DNA from: an uncultured Desulfovibrio sp.
Lineage (GTDB): Bacteria > Desulfobacterota > Desulfovibrionia > Desulfovibrionales > Desulfovibrionaceae
Assembly: GCF_944324935.1 (NCBI RefSeq)
Contig: NZ_CALUYG010000006.1
Location: 19,570-83,569, forward strand
DNA length: 64,000 nt
Direction of reading: 5' to 3'
In this document: piece by piece, positions 49,603 through 59,540 of the stretch
Numbering within the stretch: position 1 is the first letter of the stretch
Layout of the letters: each line of letters starts with the position of its first letter
The notes under the pieces: generated by a model
Databases searched by the model: none
What the model was told of the DNA's origin: nothing
The model's input: only the letters and a program-made list of their open reading frames with translations
Program-made: the position numbers and the translations under genes

Positions 49603-51021
49603 TTATCCTTTTGTTTCGGCTGGTTCAGCGGGAGCGGCGGGGTGGGCTGCCCCGGTGGGGAATTTGTGGGCGTGCATGGCAAAGCGTGTCCAGTTGCGGT
49701 GCAGGACCACATGAAGCATGCAGAGGGCCTGCACGATCTGCGAGATCAGCATGGCGGCAAAGATGCCGGAGGCCGTGCCCCAGAGCTGATGCCCCAGCAG
49801 CCAGCCCAGCGGCAGACGGACGAGCCAGAGGCCGCCGCCGAAGATCATAAGATTGTAGCGGGTGGCCCCGGCGCCGTTCATAACGCCGCCCATGACCGTG
49901 CTGGCAATGGAAAAGGGCGTGGAGAGCAGATTGAATTCCAGATAAGCGACGATCTGGGCCTGGGTGGCCGTATCCTGCGTCATAAGGGCGGCGATGTCCT
50001 GCCGGAAGGGCCAGAGGCAGAGGGCCACAAGGCTCATGGCCGCGGCCGCGATGGCCGTGAGGTTGCAGGCGATGCGTCTGGCCCGTTGCGGGTCGCCCGC
50101 GCCGAGGCAGTTGCCTACCAGCACCCCGGCGGTCATGTTGAAGGCCATGCCCGGCATGAAGAGGATGGCCTCCACCCGCAGCCCGGCCGTGAGGCCGGCC
50201 AGGGCGGCGATGCTCTCCAGGGGAACCGAGGCCACCAGCACGAAGAGCATGAGATAGCCGGATTGCCAGACGATCTGTGCCGCCCCGGCGGGCAGGGCCA
50301 CCCGCAGCAGGTAGGGCAGGCCCACCCGCAGCCAGCGGCGGTCCGGCACGGCATGCCGGTGGAGATAGTCGGAGCGGCGCAACAGCAGACAGTTGCAGAG
50401 CGCGCCTGTCAGCTGGGCGGCGAAGTTCGTCCAGAGGATGCCGTGCGCCCCGTATGCCGGCAGACCGAACCAGCCCAGCCCGAAGCCCAGGCAGCCCGTC
50501 AGCGTCAGCGCGCAGAGCAGGGCCGCCACCCAGAGCGGCGGGATGACCTGCCGCGTGGCGCGGAACATGACGCCCGTAGCCGCGTAGACGTACTGGGCGG
50601 GCAGGGTGAGCATGACCACATTCCAGAAGTCCCGGGCCAGCGGGAGAATGCGTTCCGGAACGCGCAGCAGGAGCAGGATGGGGTCGGCCAGCAGCCAGCC
50701 CGCCGCGGCCATGATGAAGCCGAGGCCGAAGCTGCCCAGCACGGTGATGCTGACGTACCGCTGGGCCCGGTCCAGCCGTTGTGCGCCCAGCGACTGGCTG
50801 ACGGCGGCCAGTGCGCCGCTGCTCATGGCCATGACGATGACCATGAGCAGCATGGTGCATTGCGTCACCATGCCCAGGGCCGCCTGTACGTCCGCGCTGA
50901 TCTGCCCGGCCACCCAGACCGTGATGAGGCCCATGATGAAGACCAGGTACATCATAAGCATCTGTGGCCAGGCCAGCTGCCAGATGGCGCGGGGGGAAGT
51001 GCTGAGGTCGGGACGTGACAT
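49603..51021 (-). CDS. MATE-family efflux transporter
   Basis: The 472-residue protein has about 12 membrane segments in two MATE halves. Typical stretches are QMLMMYLVFIMGLITVWVAGQIS near the N-terminus, TLPAQYVYAATGVMFRATRQ, and GLRVEAILFMPGMAFNMTAGVLVGNCLGAGDPQRARR. It exports cationic compounds with sodium or proton antiport in this family. The in-frame region upstream of 51021 is Arg/Gly-rich and does not resemble a transporter, so the start is placed at MSRPDLS. No strong ribosome site is visible at this ATG. Confidence 0.9.
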   Translation of the reverse strand: MSRPDLSTSPRAIWQLAWPQMLMMYLVFIMGLITVWVAGQISADVQAALGMVTQCTMLLMVIVMAMSSGALAAVSQSLGAQRLDRAQRYVSITVLGSFGLGFIMAAAGWLLADPILLLLRVPERILPLARDFWNVVMLTLPAQYVYAATGVMFRATRQVIPPLWVAALLCALTLTGCLGFGLGWFGLPAYGAHGILWTNFAAQLTGALCNCLLLRRSDYLHRHAVPDRRWLRVGLPYLLRVALPAGAAQIVWQSGYLMLFVLVASVPLESIAALAGLTAGLRVEAILFMPGMAFNMTAGVLVGNCLGAGDPQRARRIACNLTAIAAAAMSLVALCLWPFRQDIAALMTQDTATQAQIVAYLEFNLLSTPFSIASTVMGGVMNGAGATRYNLMIFGGGLWLVRLPLGWLLGHQLWGTASGIFAAMLISQIVQALCMLHVVLHRNWTRFAMHAHKFPTGAAHPAAPAEPAETKG

Positions 51022-51386
51022 GGCGATGGACGTAGGTTGACGTTCGAGACGGGGGACTCCCCGTGGCGGGACTTCCCCGGCCGATTCAAAGATAGGCACG
51101 CTTCGGCAAAGGGGAAGGGCCTTTTTTCTTCCCCGGAACGGCGGACGGCACGAGCCGCCGTTGTGAAAAACGTTCCGCGGAAAGAGGAAAGCCGGGGGCT
51201 GCTGTCGGAAGGCGTGGCCCCTCTCCACCATATCTTCCCGATAAAGCCTTTTCCGTTTGAAACGCTTCACGTTTCGCACCATACGGCTTGTCGCTCCGCG
51301 AAAAAAACGGATGTTCCCACTCACATTGGGCCGGCGGCATTTGCTGTCGCCCTGCGTGTTGCCTTTTTTCAAAGACAACACCTTGT
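51022..51386. other. Intergenic stretch without recognisable gene
   Basis: About 365 bases upstream of the MATE gene, including its promoter region on the minus strand. Open frames present are not convincing: they have poor composition and no ribosome site. No hairpins beyond the repeat that follows. Confidence 0.5.
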
Positions 51387-51539
51387 AAAAGCGCGCTGGG
51401 GGAAGGGTGGGGGGCCTGGGGGGAGCGACCGCAAGGCGGCCCGCAGGGCCGTGCCCGTCAGGCGACGCAGGAGCCTTACGGGCATCGACAGCAGAGCTAC
51501 CCCCTCTCGCGCGAGGGGAGGGGGTTCCCCTCCCCCCAG
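51387..51539. repeat. Host palindromic intergenic repeat, copy B (longer, with central insertion)
   Basis: Shares the AAGCGCGCTGGGG start and the CGCGAGGGGAGGGGGTTCCCC end with copies A and C. The middle is longer (about 80 bases between the conserved ends). Outer arms CTGGGGGGAG (51416-51425) and CTCCCCCCAG (51530-51539) are perfect complements. It lies in front of the MATE gene and downstream of lysA. Confidence 0.8.
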
Positions 51540-51563
51540 ACAAACAGCGAATGGCATCAGCAC

Positions 51564-52841
51564 CTAGTCCACAGCATAGCAGCGGGCGAGGTCCTCCGGC
51601 GTTTCGCGGCGGCGGATGAGGCGGGCCTTGCCTTCGGCGTCGATGAGCACCTCGGCGCAGCGGCAGCGCTGGGTATAGGAGGAGGACATGGAGAAGCCGT
51701 AGGCCCCGGCGTCAAGGATGCCGAGGATGTCCCCCTCGTGCAGGGCGGGCAGCAGGCGTTTTTTGGCGAGGATGTCCCCGCTTTCGCAGATGTTGCCCAC
51801 GATGGTCTGTTCCTTTTCGGCGCGGTCGGCCGTGCCGGCGGGGCCGGCGTAGATCTCCAGATCGTGGAAGGAGTCGTACATGGCCGGGCGGGCCAGCACG
51901 TTGAAGCCCACGTCCGTGCCCACATAGCAGGTCTCGCCGTTGTACTTCACATTGTTGACGCCGGTGAGGATCATGCCGCATTCGGCGGCCACATAGCGGC
52001 CCGGCTCCACGAGGAAACGGCCGGCATATCCCGTTTTGGCGCTCCAGCCGCTGATGAGGGCGTGGAGCTTCTCGGCCAGATCGGCCATGTCCAGGCGGGG
52101 CTGTCCTTCATATTTATGGTAGGGGATGCCGAAACCGCCGCCGAAATCGATGATCTCCAGACCGCGCAGCACGTCGGCGGGCAGGCGTTCGGCCAGCTCC
52201 AGCAGCACGGAGGCCGCCGCGATGTAGCCGTCGGCTTCCATGAAGAGGGAGCCGATGTGATGGTTGATGCCGGCCAGGCGCATGTCGTGGCGCTTGAGGA
52301 TGGCCAGCACCTCGTCCAGCAGGTCGGGGGTGACGCCGAACTTGGTCTCCTTGCCGGCGGTGATCACTTTCTGATGATGGCCGGCGCCGATGCCGGGATT
52401 GAAGCGCACCATGACGCGCCCGCCGCGGTTGAGGCGGCCGAGGGTCTCCAGCTGGGAGAGGGAATCCACGCTGACGAGCACGCCCTGGTCCAGCGCGTGA
52501 CGCATCTCGTCGGCGGAAATGTTGTTGGCGATGTAGAGGATCTGATCCGGGGTGAAGCCGGCCAGCTTGTCCAGATAGAGCTCGCCGGGGCTCATGGCGT
52601 CCACCACGAGGCCTTCCTCGCGGATGATGCGCAGCAGCACGGGGTTGGCGTTGGCCTTGACCGAATAGTTGACCCCGAAGCCGGCATGGGCGGACAGGGC
52701 CATCAGTTCGCGGCAGCGGCGGCGCAGCATGTTTTCATTGTAGACATAGAGGGGGGAGCCCCATTTTTCCAGCAGCTGGGCCGGCGTGTTGTCGCCGAAG
52801 AAGGAGATCTCGTCGCTGTAGCGGGAACGGATGTCGGACAT
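51564..52841 (-). CDS. lysA: Diaminopimelate decarboxylase
   Basis: 425 residues. PLP enzyme of the last step of lysine synthesis (meso-diaminopimelate to lysine and CO2). The PLP lysine is Lys62 in VNYSVKANANP. GINHHIGSLFME, IIDFGGGFGIPYH and EPGRYVAAECGMIL are typical of LysA, and the active-site Cys motif is CESGD. Complete at both ends. ATG 52841 lies downstream of GAGGT. Divergent from the FKBP gene across 266 bases. Confidence 0.95.
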   Translation of the reverse strand: MSDIRSRYSDEISFFGDNTPAQLLEKWGSPLYVYNENMLRRRCRELMALSAHAGFGVNYSVKANANPVLLRIIREEGLVVDAMSPGELYLDKLAGFTPDQILYIANNISADEMRHALDQGVLVSVDSLSQLETLGRLNRGGRVMVRFNPGIGAGHHQKVITAGKETKFGVTPDLLDEVLAILKRHDMRLAGINHHIGSLFMEADGYIAAASVLLELAERLPADVLRGLEIIDFGGGFGIPYHKYEGQPRLDMADLAEKLHALISGWSAKTGYAGRFLVEPGRYVAAECGMILTGVNNVKYNGETCYVGTDVGFNVLARPAMYDSFHDLEIYAGPAGTADRAEKEQTIVGNICESGDILAKKRLLPALHEGDILGILDAGAYGFSMSSSYTQRCRCAEVLIDAEGKARLIRRRETPEDLARCYAVD

Positions 52842-53107
52842 GGCATACCTCGATGGCGGCTGCGGACGCCTGCGGCGTCCTGAATTTCAAAAGCAAAAAA
52901 ATATGCGTCCGGCGGGGGAGGCTTGTCAAGCAAGAATGGCTCGCAATAACGTACGCCGCGGCAGGCGGCGCGGGCGGCGGGACGATTGACAGGCAGGGGC
53001 AATCATGCTTTGGTGACGGGTCAGGGAACGTCAGGCCGCAGGCGGCGAACCGTGGCGGCAGCCCCTGTTTTTCCGCAACTTACAAGGCATCGGGAGAAAA
53101 AATTTCT

Positions 53108-53530
53108 ATGCCCATCACAACTGGCGACACCGTGCGTGTGCACTATACGGGCACGCTGGCCGACGGAACGGTCTTTGACTCCTCACGCGGGCGCGAGCCC
53201 CTTGAATTCGTGCTGGGCGGCGGCATGATCATCCCCGGCTTCGAGCAGGCCGTACAGGGACGCGAAGCCGGCGGCACCGTCACGGTCACCATCGCGCCGG
53301 CCGACGCCTACGGCGAGGCGGACCCGGACCTCGTGTTCACCGTGGACCGCGCCCAGATGCCGGACAATATCCCGCTGAAGGTGGGCACGCCCCTCCAGCT
53401 CTCCAGCGAGCAGGGCCAGATGGATGTGGTCATCAGCGAGGTGACGGAGACGGAAGTCACCCTGGACGCCAATCATCCGCTGGCGGGCAAGGAACTGACC
53501 TTTGAGATCGAGATCGTCAGCGTGGCCTAG
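53108..53530 (+). CDS. FKBP-type peptidyl-prolyl isomerase (SlyD-like)
   Basis: 140 residues starting at MPITTGDTVRVHYTGTLADG. The FKBP core is split by an insert-in-flap domain (about 65-120, APADAYGEADPDLVFTVDR ... NIPLKVGTPLQLSSEQGQ), the SlyD/FkpB architecture, and ends KELTFEIEIVSVA. No signal peptide and no His-rich tail, so cytosolic. Chaperone and prolyl isomerase activity are expected. The upstream 266 bases form the divergent promoter region with lysA. A -35-like TTGACA is at 52986-52991. Confidence 0.92.
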   Translation: MPITTGDTVRVHYTGTLADGTVFDSSRGREPLEFVLGGGMIIPGFEQAVQGREAGGTVTVTIAPADAYGEADPDLVFTVDRAQMPDNIPLKVGTPLQLSSEQGQMDVVISEVTETEVTLDANHPLAGKELTFEIEIVSVA

Positions 53531-53640
53531 ACCTGTTGACGCATGAGCAAAGAGCACTCCAAACAGGTAAAGCATATGATCTGCGCATGAGCTTATGTCC
53601 GTTGATGCTCGCCAGCCGCATGCCCCGCAGTTCCCCAGGT

Positions 53641-53725
53641 AAAAGCGCGCTGGGGAAGGGATGGGGGGCGTGGGAGGAAGGGAAAACCCTCCCTCGCCGG
53701 CGGAGGGGTTTCCCTTCCTCCCCCA
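53641..53725. repeat. Host palindromic intergenic repeat, copy C
   Basis: AAAGCGCGCTGGGG start, then 19-base arms at 53672-53690 and 53704-53722 with a single mismatch. It lies between the FKBP and glnN genes and may double as a transcription stop. The rest of the gap from 53531 to 53792 shows no further gene. Confidence 0.85.
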
Positions 53726-53792
53726 AAAAAGCTGTGCAGAGCGTCAACAGGTCCTCAACGCTCCCGCGCGCAGGCCCCGACAGGGAGGATAT

Positions 53793-55979
53793 ATGAGCAA
53801 CTCCGCACGACAGAACGCCATCCAGGCCATCACGTCCTACAAGGACGAGGCCAATATCGACTACGCCAGAAACCGCCCCGTGGATTTCTACGGCTGCAAC
53901 GTCTTTGACGACAAGGCCATGCGCGCCCGTCTGCCCAAGGACGTGTACAAGTCCCTGCACAAGGCCATTACGCTCGGCGAGCGCATGGACCCCTCCATCG
54001 CCGACACCGTGGCCGCGGTTATGAAGGACTGGGCCATCGAAAAGGGCGCCACGCATTTTGCCCACATTTTCTATCCCCTCACCGGCCAGACGGCGGAGAA
54101 GCACGACAGCTTCCTCATGCCCGACGGTTACGGCGGCGTCATCGCCGAATTTTCCGGCAATATGCTCATCCGCGGCGAGCCGGACGCCTCCTCCTTCCCG
54201 TCCGGCGGACTGCGCTCCACCTTCGAGGCGCGCGGCTATACCGCCTGGGACGTGACGAGCCCCGCCTACATCATGGAGAACCCCAACGGGACCTTCCTCT
54301 GCATCCCGACCATGTTTCTCTCGTGGACGGGCGTCGCGCTGGACAAGAAGACCCCGCTGCTGCGCTCCGGTCAGGCGCTCAACCGGGCGGCCCGGCGCGT
54401 GCTCAAGATCTTCGGCATTGAACCGGAACTGCCCATCGTCTCCTTTGCCGGGCTGGAGCAGGAATACTTCTGCATCGACCACAACTACAATTTTGCCCGT
54501 CCCGATCTGCAGGTGGCGGGGCGCTCGCTCTTCGGCGCGCGTCCGGCCAAGGGGCAGGAATTCAGCGATCAGTATTTCGGCGTCATCCCGCAGCGCGTGC
54601 TTTCCTACATGATGGAAGTGGAGTACGAGCTCTACAAGCTCGGCGTGCCCGTACGCACCCGGCACAATGAGGCCGCGCCCAGCCAGTACGAGATCGCGCC
54701 CCTTTACGAGGTGAGCAATCTGGCGGTGGACCACAACCATATCATCATGTCCACCCTGCGCAACGTGGCCAAGCGCTACGGCCTCAAGTGCCTGCTGCAT
54801 GAGAAGCCCTTCCACGGGGTCAACGGCTCGGGCAAGCATGTGAACTACTCCATCGGCAACCGCGAGCTGGGCAGCCTTTTCGATCCCGGCGCGACCCCGC
54901 ATGCCAACGCCAAGTTCCTTGTCTTCTGCTCGGCCATGATCCGCGCCGTCCACAAGTACGGCGGCCTGCTGCGGGCCACGGTGGCCAGCGCCAGCAACGA
55001 CCATCGCCTGGGCGCGCATGAGGCCCCGCCGGCCATTATGTCCATCTTCCTGGGCGATCAGCTGACGGAGGTCTTTGAAGCCTTCCGCGCCGGCCGGGTG
55101 GAGAACGCCGCCAACGGCAAGCCCGCCCGCATGATGAACGTGGGCGTGGACACCCTGCCGCCCCTGCCCACCGATCCCGGCGACCGCAACCGCACGAGCC
55201 CGGTGGCCTTCACGGGTAACCGCTTCGAATTCCGCGCGCTGGGCTCCAGCCAGTCCGCCGCCGGCTCCATCACGGCGCTCAATGCCATGATGAGCGATTC
55301 CCTCAACCATGCCGCCGACTATCTGGAAAAGGAGATCAGCGCCGGCAAGGACGTCAACGCCGCCATCCAGTCCTATGTGGAGCACGTCATCGAGGAGCAC
55401 AGCGCCATCATCTTCAACGGCGACGGCTACTCGGAGATCTGGCACAAGGAGGCCGCGCGGCGCGGTCTGCCCAATCTGCGCAATACGCCCGAAGCCCTGC
55501 CGGAACTCATCCGCCCGGAAGTGGTGGCTCTCTATGAGGGCAACGGCATCCTCAACCGCGCCGAGCTCAAGGCCCGGCACGACATCTATCTGGAACAGTA
55601 TTGCAAGACCCTCCGCACCGAGGCGACCCTCGTCATCCGCATGGCCCGTACCATCATCTTCCCGGCGGGCATGCGCTATCAGGGCGAGCTGGCCGAGACG
55701 GCCGCCCGCATGAAGGCCGTGGGCATGGACATCCGCGTGGACATGCTGCGCGACGTGACCGAGCAGCTCCGCGGCATGCAGGATGCCGTGGTGCGGCTGG
55801 AGACCGCGCTGGGCGGCGTGGACGGACAGAGCGACCTGCTGACCCGCGCCCGCCTCTACTGCGAAGAGGTGCTGCCTCTCATGGGCGAGGTGCGCCGCTA
55901 CGCCGACCTGCTGGAGACCCGCGTGGCCGATGATCTCTGGGATCTGCCCAGTTATCAGGAGATCCTTTTCGGCAAGTAG
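53793..55979 (+). CDS. glnN: Glutamine synthetase type III
   Basis: 728 residues, the usual length of GSIII. The N-terminal region has [12 protein letters not shown] and [13 protein letters not shown]. The catalytic signature comprises FIGLEQEY-like [52 protein letters not shown] and [17 protein letters not shown]. It makes glutamine from glutamate, ammonia and ATP. ATG 53793 follows AGGGAGG. A terminator lies just beyond the stop codon. Confidence 0.95.
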   Translation: MSNSARQNAIQAITSYKDEANIDYARNRPVDFYGCNVFDDKAMRARLPKDVYKSLHKAITLGERMDPSIADTVAAVMKDWAIEKGATHFAHIFYPLTGQTAEKHDSFLMPDGYGGVIAEFSGNMLIRGEPDASSFPSGGLRSTFEARGYTAWDVTSPAYIMENPNGTFLCIPTMFLSWTGVALDKKTPLLRSGQALNRAARRVLKIFGIEPELPIVSFAGLEQEYFCIDHNYNFARPDLQVAGRSLFGARPAKGQEFSDQYFGVIPQRVLSYMMEVEYELYKLGVPVRTRHNEAAPSQYEIAPLYEVSNLAVDHNHIIMSTLRNVAKRYGLKCLLHEKPFHGVNGSGKHVNYSIGNRELGSLFDPGATPHANAKFLVFCSAMIRAVHKYGGLLRATVASASNDHRLGAHEAPPAIMSIFLGDQLTEVFEAFRAGRVENAANGKPARMMNVGVDTLPPLPTDPGDRNRTSPVAFTGNRFEFRALGSSQSAAGSITALNAMMSDSLNHAADYLEKEISAGKDVNAAIQSYVEHVIEEHSAIIFNGDGYSEIWHKEAARRGLPNLRNTPEALPELIRPEVVALYEGNGILNRAELKARHDIYLEQYCKTLRTEATLVIRMARTIIFPAGMRYQGELAETAARMKAVGMDIRVDMLRDVTEQLRGMQDAVVRLETALGGVDGQSDLLTRARLYCEEVLPLMGEVRRYADLLETRVADDLWDLPSYQEILFGK

Positions 55980-56042
55980 ACGGAAGCGGCGAAAGCCGCC
56001 GCTCGGACCGCCGGAGGCGTCTCCTCTTTCCCGCATGCAAAG

Positions 56043-56076
56043 ACGGGCCGGTACCGCGAAGGTATCGGCCCGTTTT
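56043..56076. terminator. Terminator between convergent glnN and MBL-fold gene
   Basis: ACGGGCCGGTACC (56043-56055), a 5-base loop, GGTATCGGCCCGT (56061-56073) with one G-U pair, then TTT. The main orientation is for glnN. Being between convergent genes it may act on both strands. Confidence 0.8.
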
Positions 56077-56078
56077 CG

Positions 56079-56861
56079 TCACAGGCAGAGGATCTCCCCG
56101 TCCGCCGGAATGAGGAGACGTCGCTCCAGCCCTTCGGCCGCGGCGAAGGCCCGCAGGCCGGCGCGGTCGAGGCAGGCGTGGTTGACCGCGTCCATATGCG
56201 TGGCGATGAGCGTGGCGTCGGGCGCGGCCTGCGCCACTTCCCGCACGCCGTCGACGCCCATGAGGATGGGGGTTCCGTCGTACATCTGGGCATTGGCCGC
56301 ATTGAGCGCGATGACCTGCGGCCCGTGGGTCGTGATGGCGCGTTGCACGCCGCCAAACCAGAGCGTGTCGCCCGCGGCGTAAAAGACCTTCTCATCCGGG
56401 GCGCGCAGCACGAAACCGCAGGCCTCGGCAGGCAGAGCGAATTTCCGGTAATAGTAGGCGGCGGTCACGCCGTCGCCGTGCAGGGCCTCCGTCCTGTACA
56501 GCTCCACCTCTCCGAAGCGGACGCCCTCCGCGGCAAGCGTCGTGACGTGGCAAAAGCCAAGCGCCCGCATGTCGCCGGCCTCCTTTTCGGACTGCACGAA
56601 GACCGGCATCGTCCTGGGCAGGGCCTGCGACGCGTGGGCGTCGAAATGATCGAAATGATGCATGTGGGTGACGATGACCGCATCCACGGCAATGATGGCT
56701 TCCACGGGGAGCGGCAGCTCCACCAGCGGATTGGCCAGATCGTTGTAGGGAGAAGGGACGGGCGGACAGGAGCCGCGCGGGGCGAAAAAGGGATCGACAA
56801 GGAAGCGCGAGCCGCCGAAAGTGACGATGCTCGTTGCGCCGCGGATCTGCTGGAACTGCAT
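56079..56861 (-). CDS. Metallo-beta-lactamase-fold hydrolase (UlaG-like)
   Basis: 260 residues from ATG 56861. RGATSIVTFGGSRFLVDPFFAP at the start and THMHHFDHFD supply the metal-binding His/Asp set. AAGDTLWFG and IATHMDAVNHAC are the later metal-binding segments. The family includes UlaG-like lactonases and many of unknown substrate. It is divergent from an HxlR-type regulator with 170 bases between, so regulation by that protein is likely. Confidence 0.85.
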   Translation of the reverse strand: MQFQQIRGATSIVTFGGSRFLVDPFFAPRGSCPPVPSPYNDLANPLVELPLPVEAIIAVDAVIVTHMHHFDHFDAHASQALPRTMPVFVQSEKEAGDMRALGFCHVTTLAAEGVRFGEVELYRTEALHGDGVTAAYYYRKFALPAEACGFVLRAPDEKVFYAAGDTLWFGGVQRAITTHGPQVIALNAANAQMYDGTPILMGVDGVREVAQAAPDATLIATHMDAVNHACLDRAGLRAFAAAEGLERRLLIPADGEILCL

Positions 56862-57031
56862 GAAGCACCTCTGCTGAAGGACGTTGCGGCATCCGCGCAC
56901 GCGCAAGGGCGGCGTGAGGACGTCGCCCGCCCGCACGGCGGGGGTGGCGGAGGCCGTTCCCTTCATGGTAGCATGGGCGGGACAGATGGCAAGAAGGCAC
57001 TTTTTCCATAGCCAGTACCCCGGAGGATACT

Positions 57032-57418
57032 GTGATGAGACGACAGGACGACGATGCCGGGCAAGATGAGCGGCCAGCCGTGCCGGCACTGGAAACGCAT
57101 TGCCCGGTGGCGGCCACGCTCCAGCTCATCGGCGGCAAGTACAAGGGGCTGATCCTCTGGAATCTCATGGACGGGGCACGCCGATTTTCCGCATTGCGGC
57201 GGGCGGTCCCCTGCGCCACGCCCAAGATGCTCACCCAGCAGCTGCGCGAGCTGGAGGCCGACGGCCTGATCAGCCGCACGGTTTACCCCGTCGTGCCCCC
57301 GAAGGTGGAATACGCCCTTACCGATCTTGGAAAGAGCCTTCACCCCGTGCTGGAAGCCATGCAATCCTGGGGAGCGGCCTATCTGGCGCGGCAAGGACGG
57401 TGCGGTCATATGTCCTAG
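57032..57418 (+). CDS. HxlR-family transcription regulator
   Basis: 128 residues. CPVAATLQLIGGKYKGLILWNLMDGARRF and RRAVPCATPKMLTQQLRELEADGLISRTVYPVVPPKVEYALTDLG are the winged-helix core of HxlR proteins, with a Cys (CPVA) that is often redox-sensitive. Probably controls the divergent hydrolase gene. The window between the two genes (56862-57031) is the likely control region. Confidence 0.93.
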   Translation: MMRRQDDDAGQDERPAVPALETHCPVAATLQLIGGKYKGLILWNLMDGARRFSALRRAVPCATPKMLTQQLRELEADGLISRTVYPVVPPKVEYALTDLGKSLHPVLEAMQSWGAAYLARQGRCGHMS

Positions 57419-57567
57419 AGCGGATTCGCAGGGAAATCGTGTCTAATCTCCCTGCTGGCGCTGCCCTCACACTCCACATTTTCACTGTGGAATTGCTCTA
57501 ACGGGGAAAGCATGCGTGTGATCAGCCGCGAAATGGGCTATGCGCCTATTCCGGCCGAGCAAGTAGC
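57419..57567. other. Intergenic stretch after the HxlR gene with two hairpins
   Basis: GCAGGGA/TCCCTGC (57428-57455) and TCCACA/TGTGGA (57473-57491) inverted repeats lie just after the stop codon and may form the HxlR terminator. No T-run follows. No gene seen. Confidence 0.4.
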
Positions 57568-57596
57568 TTGACGAAACAGGGGAATATTTTTACAAA
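57568..57596 (+). promoter_or_regulatory. Candidate sigma70-type promoter for the flagellin gene
   Basis: TTGACG (57568-57573), 17-base spacer, TACAAA (57591-57596). Transcription from here would put the TC-repeat tract in the 5' untranslated region, 200 bases ahead of the start codon. A second, sigma28-like pair (CAAAGTTT at 57631-57638, GCTGATAT at 57686-57693) is separated by 47 bases because the TC tract lies between. Confidence 0.4.
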
Positions 57597-57644
57597 AAAA
57601 AAATTCTGTGCATGGAGTCGTCAGCGATGTCAAAGTTTCCCCAC

Positions 57645-57686
<42 letters not shown>

Positions 57687-57804
57687 CTGATATAAACACC
57701 ACCACAGGGCTACCGTCGCGCCGTCATGCTAGCGTCTTTTGCCGGCATGCGCCGTCCTTCCCGCTGGCGTGCATCATCGCACACGAACAGGGGAGGGCTG
57801 CCGC

Positions 57805-59424
57805 ATGAGCCCTTTGTCCGTCAATCACAATCTCATGGCCTGGGACGTGTCCCGTCAGCTGTCGGCGCATTACGACTCGCTGGCCGATTCCGTGCGTCGT
57901 CTCTCTACTGGGCTGCGTGTGGAGCGGGCGGCGGACGATGCGGCCGGGCTGGCCATTCGCGAGCTCATGCGGGCGGATATCAAGGCGCTGGGGCAGGGCG
58001 TACGCAACGCCAATGACGCCATCTCCATGATCCAGACGGCGGACGGGGCCTTGCAGATCATCGACGAGAAGCTCATCCGCATGAAGGAGCTGGCCGAGCA
58101 GGCGGCCACCGGCACGTATGACTCCACGCAGCGTCTCATGATCGACAGCGAATTCCAGCAAATGGCCTCGGAGATAGACCGTATTGCCAAGGCCACGGAA
58201 TTCAACGGCGTGAAACTGCTGGACGGCTCCCTTTCCGGCCGGCATGACGGATCCGGCGCAGGCAGCAAGGACGGCCTGTCCTCAACGGGCGCGCTCAAGG
58301 TGCATTTCGGCACGGCCAACGACAGCGCGGAGGACTATTACTATGTGGAGATCGGCAATTGCACGCTGGCAGGGCTGGGGCTACGGGAAGGCGCAGCCGA
58401 GCCTGTTGCACGTAATGCGGATGCAGCGGTGGCTCCCCTGCAACAGCTGACAGGGGAACACAAATATGCAGATATTGGTTTTGGTCCTGATTTCAGCGAA
58501 CTCAACGACTTTGCAGATTTCCAGGAAGAACGCTTGGAAGTCGGAACGATGCCGACTTCCATTTTCAAAGCGAAAGAAGGAAAATGGTATGTCGGATGTG
58601 CAAATGGTCAGGGATATGAAAATGCTCTGCTGTTGATTCCTGCCGGCACAAAAAATTTTGTATTCAATCAAATCGGCGCAGCATATGCGACTACAGCCGA
58701 CAACGATATCCAGCTTTTTACCAGAGATGGAAAACATCTGGCTGGGACGTTTCCCATCCCTGAATATTATAGATTTATGGCTGGTCAGGATGTCAGGCTG
58801 GAAAAAGTTTGCGATAAAATAGGATTCACTATAGATGAGTATGATGCTACGTATGTGAATACCGGCCCCGTGGTGTATGATAATGGAGAAACGCTGTCGT
58901 TTACTTCGTATAACGGTATGAATATAGGTTTTTCAAGAGATTATACGCCTGCCTTTACGCCCTTCCCAAGCTATGAGATTTTGACCATCGATGTCGTGAC
59001 GGAGGATCTCGTCATCTGGCTGCCCGGCATAGCGGGTGCTGAGTTCAAGTACTATACACGCGATGGCGGTGGGGGACAGCCCGCCACTCCTGGTGGGGAG
59101 ATGGCTGTTGGTGGCGACATCATTTCCATCAAGACGCAAGAGCTCGCCCAGCAGGCCTTGAGCCGTCTGGACAATGCCATCGTCCGCAAGGATGAGATCC
59201 GGGCCCATCTTGGCGCGACGCAGAACCGTCTGGAAAATACGGTGACCAATCTCAATGTGCAGGCCGAGAGTTTGCAGGCCGCCGAGTCCCGCATCTCCGA
59301 CGTGGACGTGGCGACGGAGATGACGACCTTCGTCCGCAATCAGGTGCTGACCCAGTCGGCCACGTCCATGCTGGCACAGGCCAACGCCTTTCCGCACATG
59401 TTGCTGCAATTGTTGCAGGGGTAG
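57805..59424 (+). CDS. Flagellin with an atypical central domain
   Basis: 539 residues from ATG 57805 (GGGAGGG upstream). The N-terminal D0/D1 region is canonical (VNHNLMAWDVSRQLSAHYDSLADSVRRLSTGLRVERAADDAAGLAI, MIQTADGALQIIDEKLIRMKELAEQAATGTYDS). The C-terminal D1/D0 region is canonical too (ALSRLDNAIVRKDEIRAHLGATQNRLENTVTNL ... VRNQVLTQSATSMLAQANAFPHMLLQLLQG). The central part, about residues 195-430, has no repeat or family I recognise. It is AT-richer from about 58,440 to 58,980, like a replaced surface-exposed cassette. No chaperone or other flagellar gene is beside it. Confidence 0.92.
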   Translation: MSPLSVNHNLMAWDVSRQLSAHYDSLADSVRRLSTGLRVERAADDAAGLAIRELMRADIKALGQGVRNANDAISMIQTADGALQIIDEKLIRMKELAEQAATGTYDSTQRLMIDSEFQQMASEIDRIAKATEFNGVKLLDGSLSGRHDGSGAGSKDGLSSTGALKVHFGTANDSAEDYYYVEIGNCTLAGLGLREGAAEPVARNADAAVAPLQQLTGEHKYADIGFGPDFSELNDFADFQEERLEVGTMPTSIFKAKEGKWYVGCANGQGYENALLLIPAGTKNFVFNQIGAAYATTADNDIQLFTRDGKHLAGTFPIPEYYRFMAGQDVRLEKVCDKIGFTIDEYDATYVNTGPVVYDNGETLSFTSYNGMNIGFSRDYTPAFTPFPSYEILTIDVVTEDLVIWLPGIAGAEFKYYTRDGGGGQPATPGGEMAVGGDIISIKTQELAQQALSRLDNAIVRKDEIRAHLGATQNRLENTVTNLNVQAESLQAAESRISDVDVATEMTTFVRNQVLTQSATSMLAQANAFPHMLLQLLQG

Positions 59425-59481
59425 CCCGCCGCCGGACGACCGCTGTCCGCTGGCGAAAGAACGTCTCTCATCGGCTCACGC

Positions 59482-59510
59482 TTGACAATGCCGGGCCTTC
59501 GGCCTATCCT
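59482..59510 (+). promoter_or_regulatory. Promoter of the trp operon
   Basis: TTGACA (59482-59487), 17-base spacer, TATCCT (59505-59510). The spacer contains the small palindrome GGCCTTCGGCC. The leader peptide starts 30 bases after the -10. Confidence 0.75.
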
Positions 59511-59540
59511 CCCAAAAAATAACGACAACAGGTAAAAACT

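Noticed and set aside
49603-51543. Longer MATE gene starting near 51543
   Set aside because: The extra 170 codons run through the palindromic repeat and are Arg/Gly-rich, so the transporter start is placed at 51021.
53517-56036. An 839-codon minus-strand frame opposite glnN
   Set aside because: Complementary to the complete glutamine synthetase gene. It has no recognisable domain.
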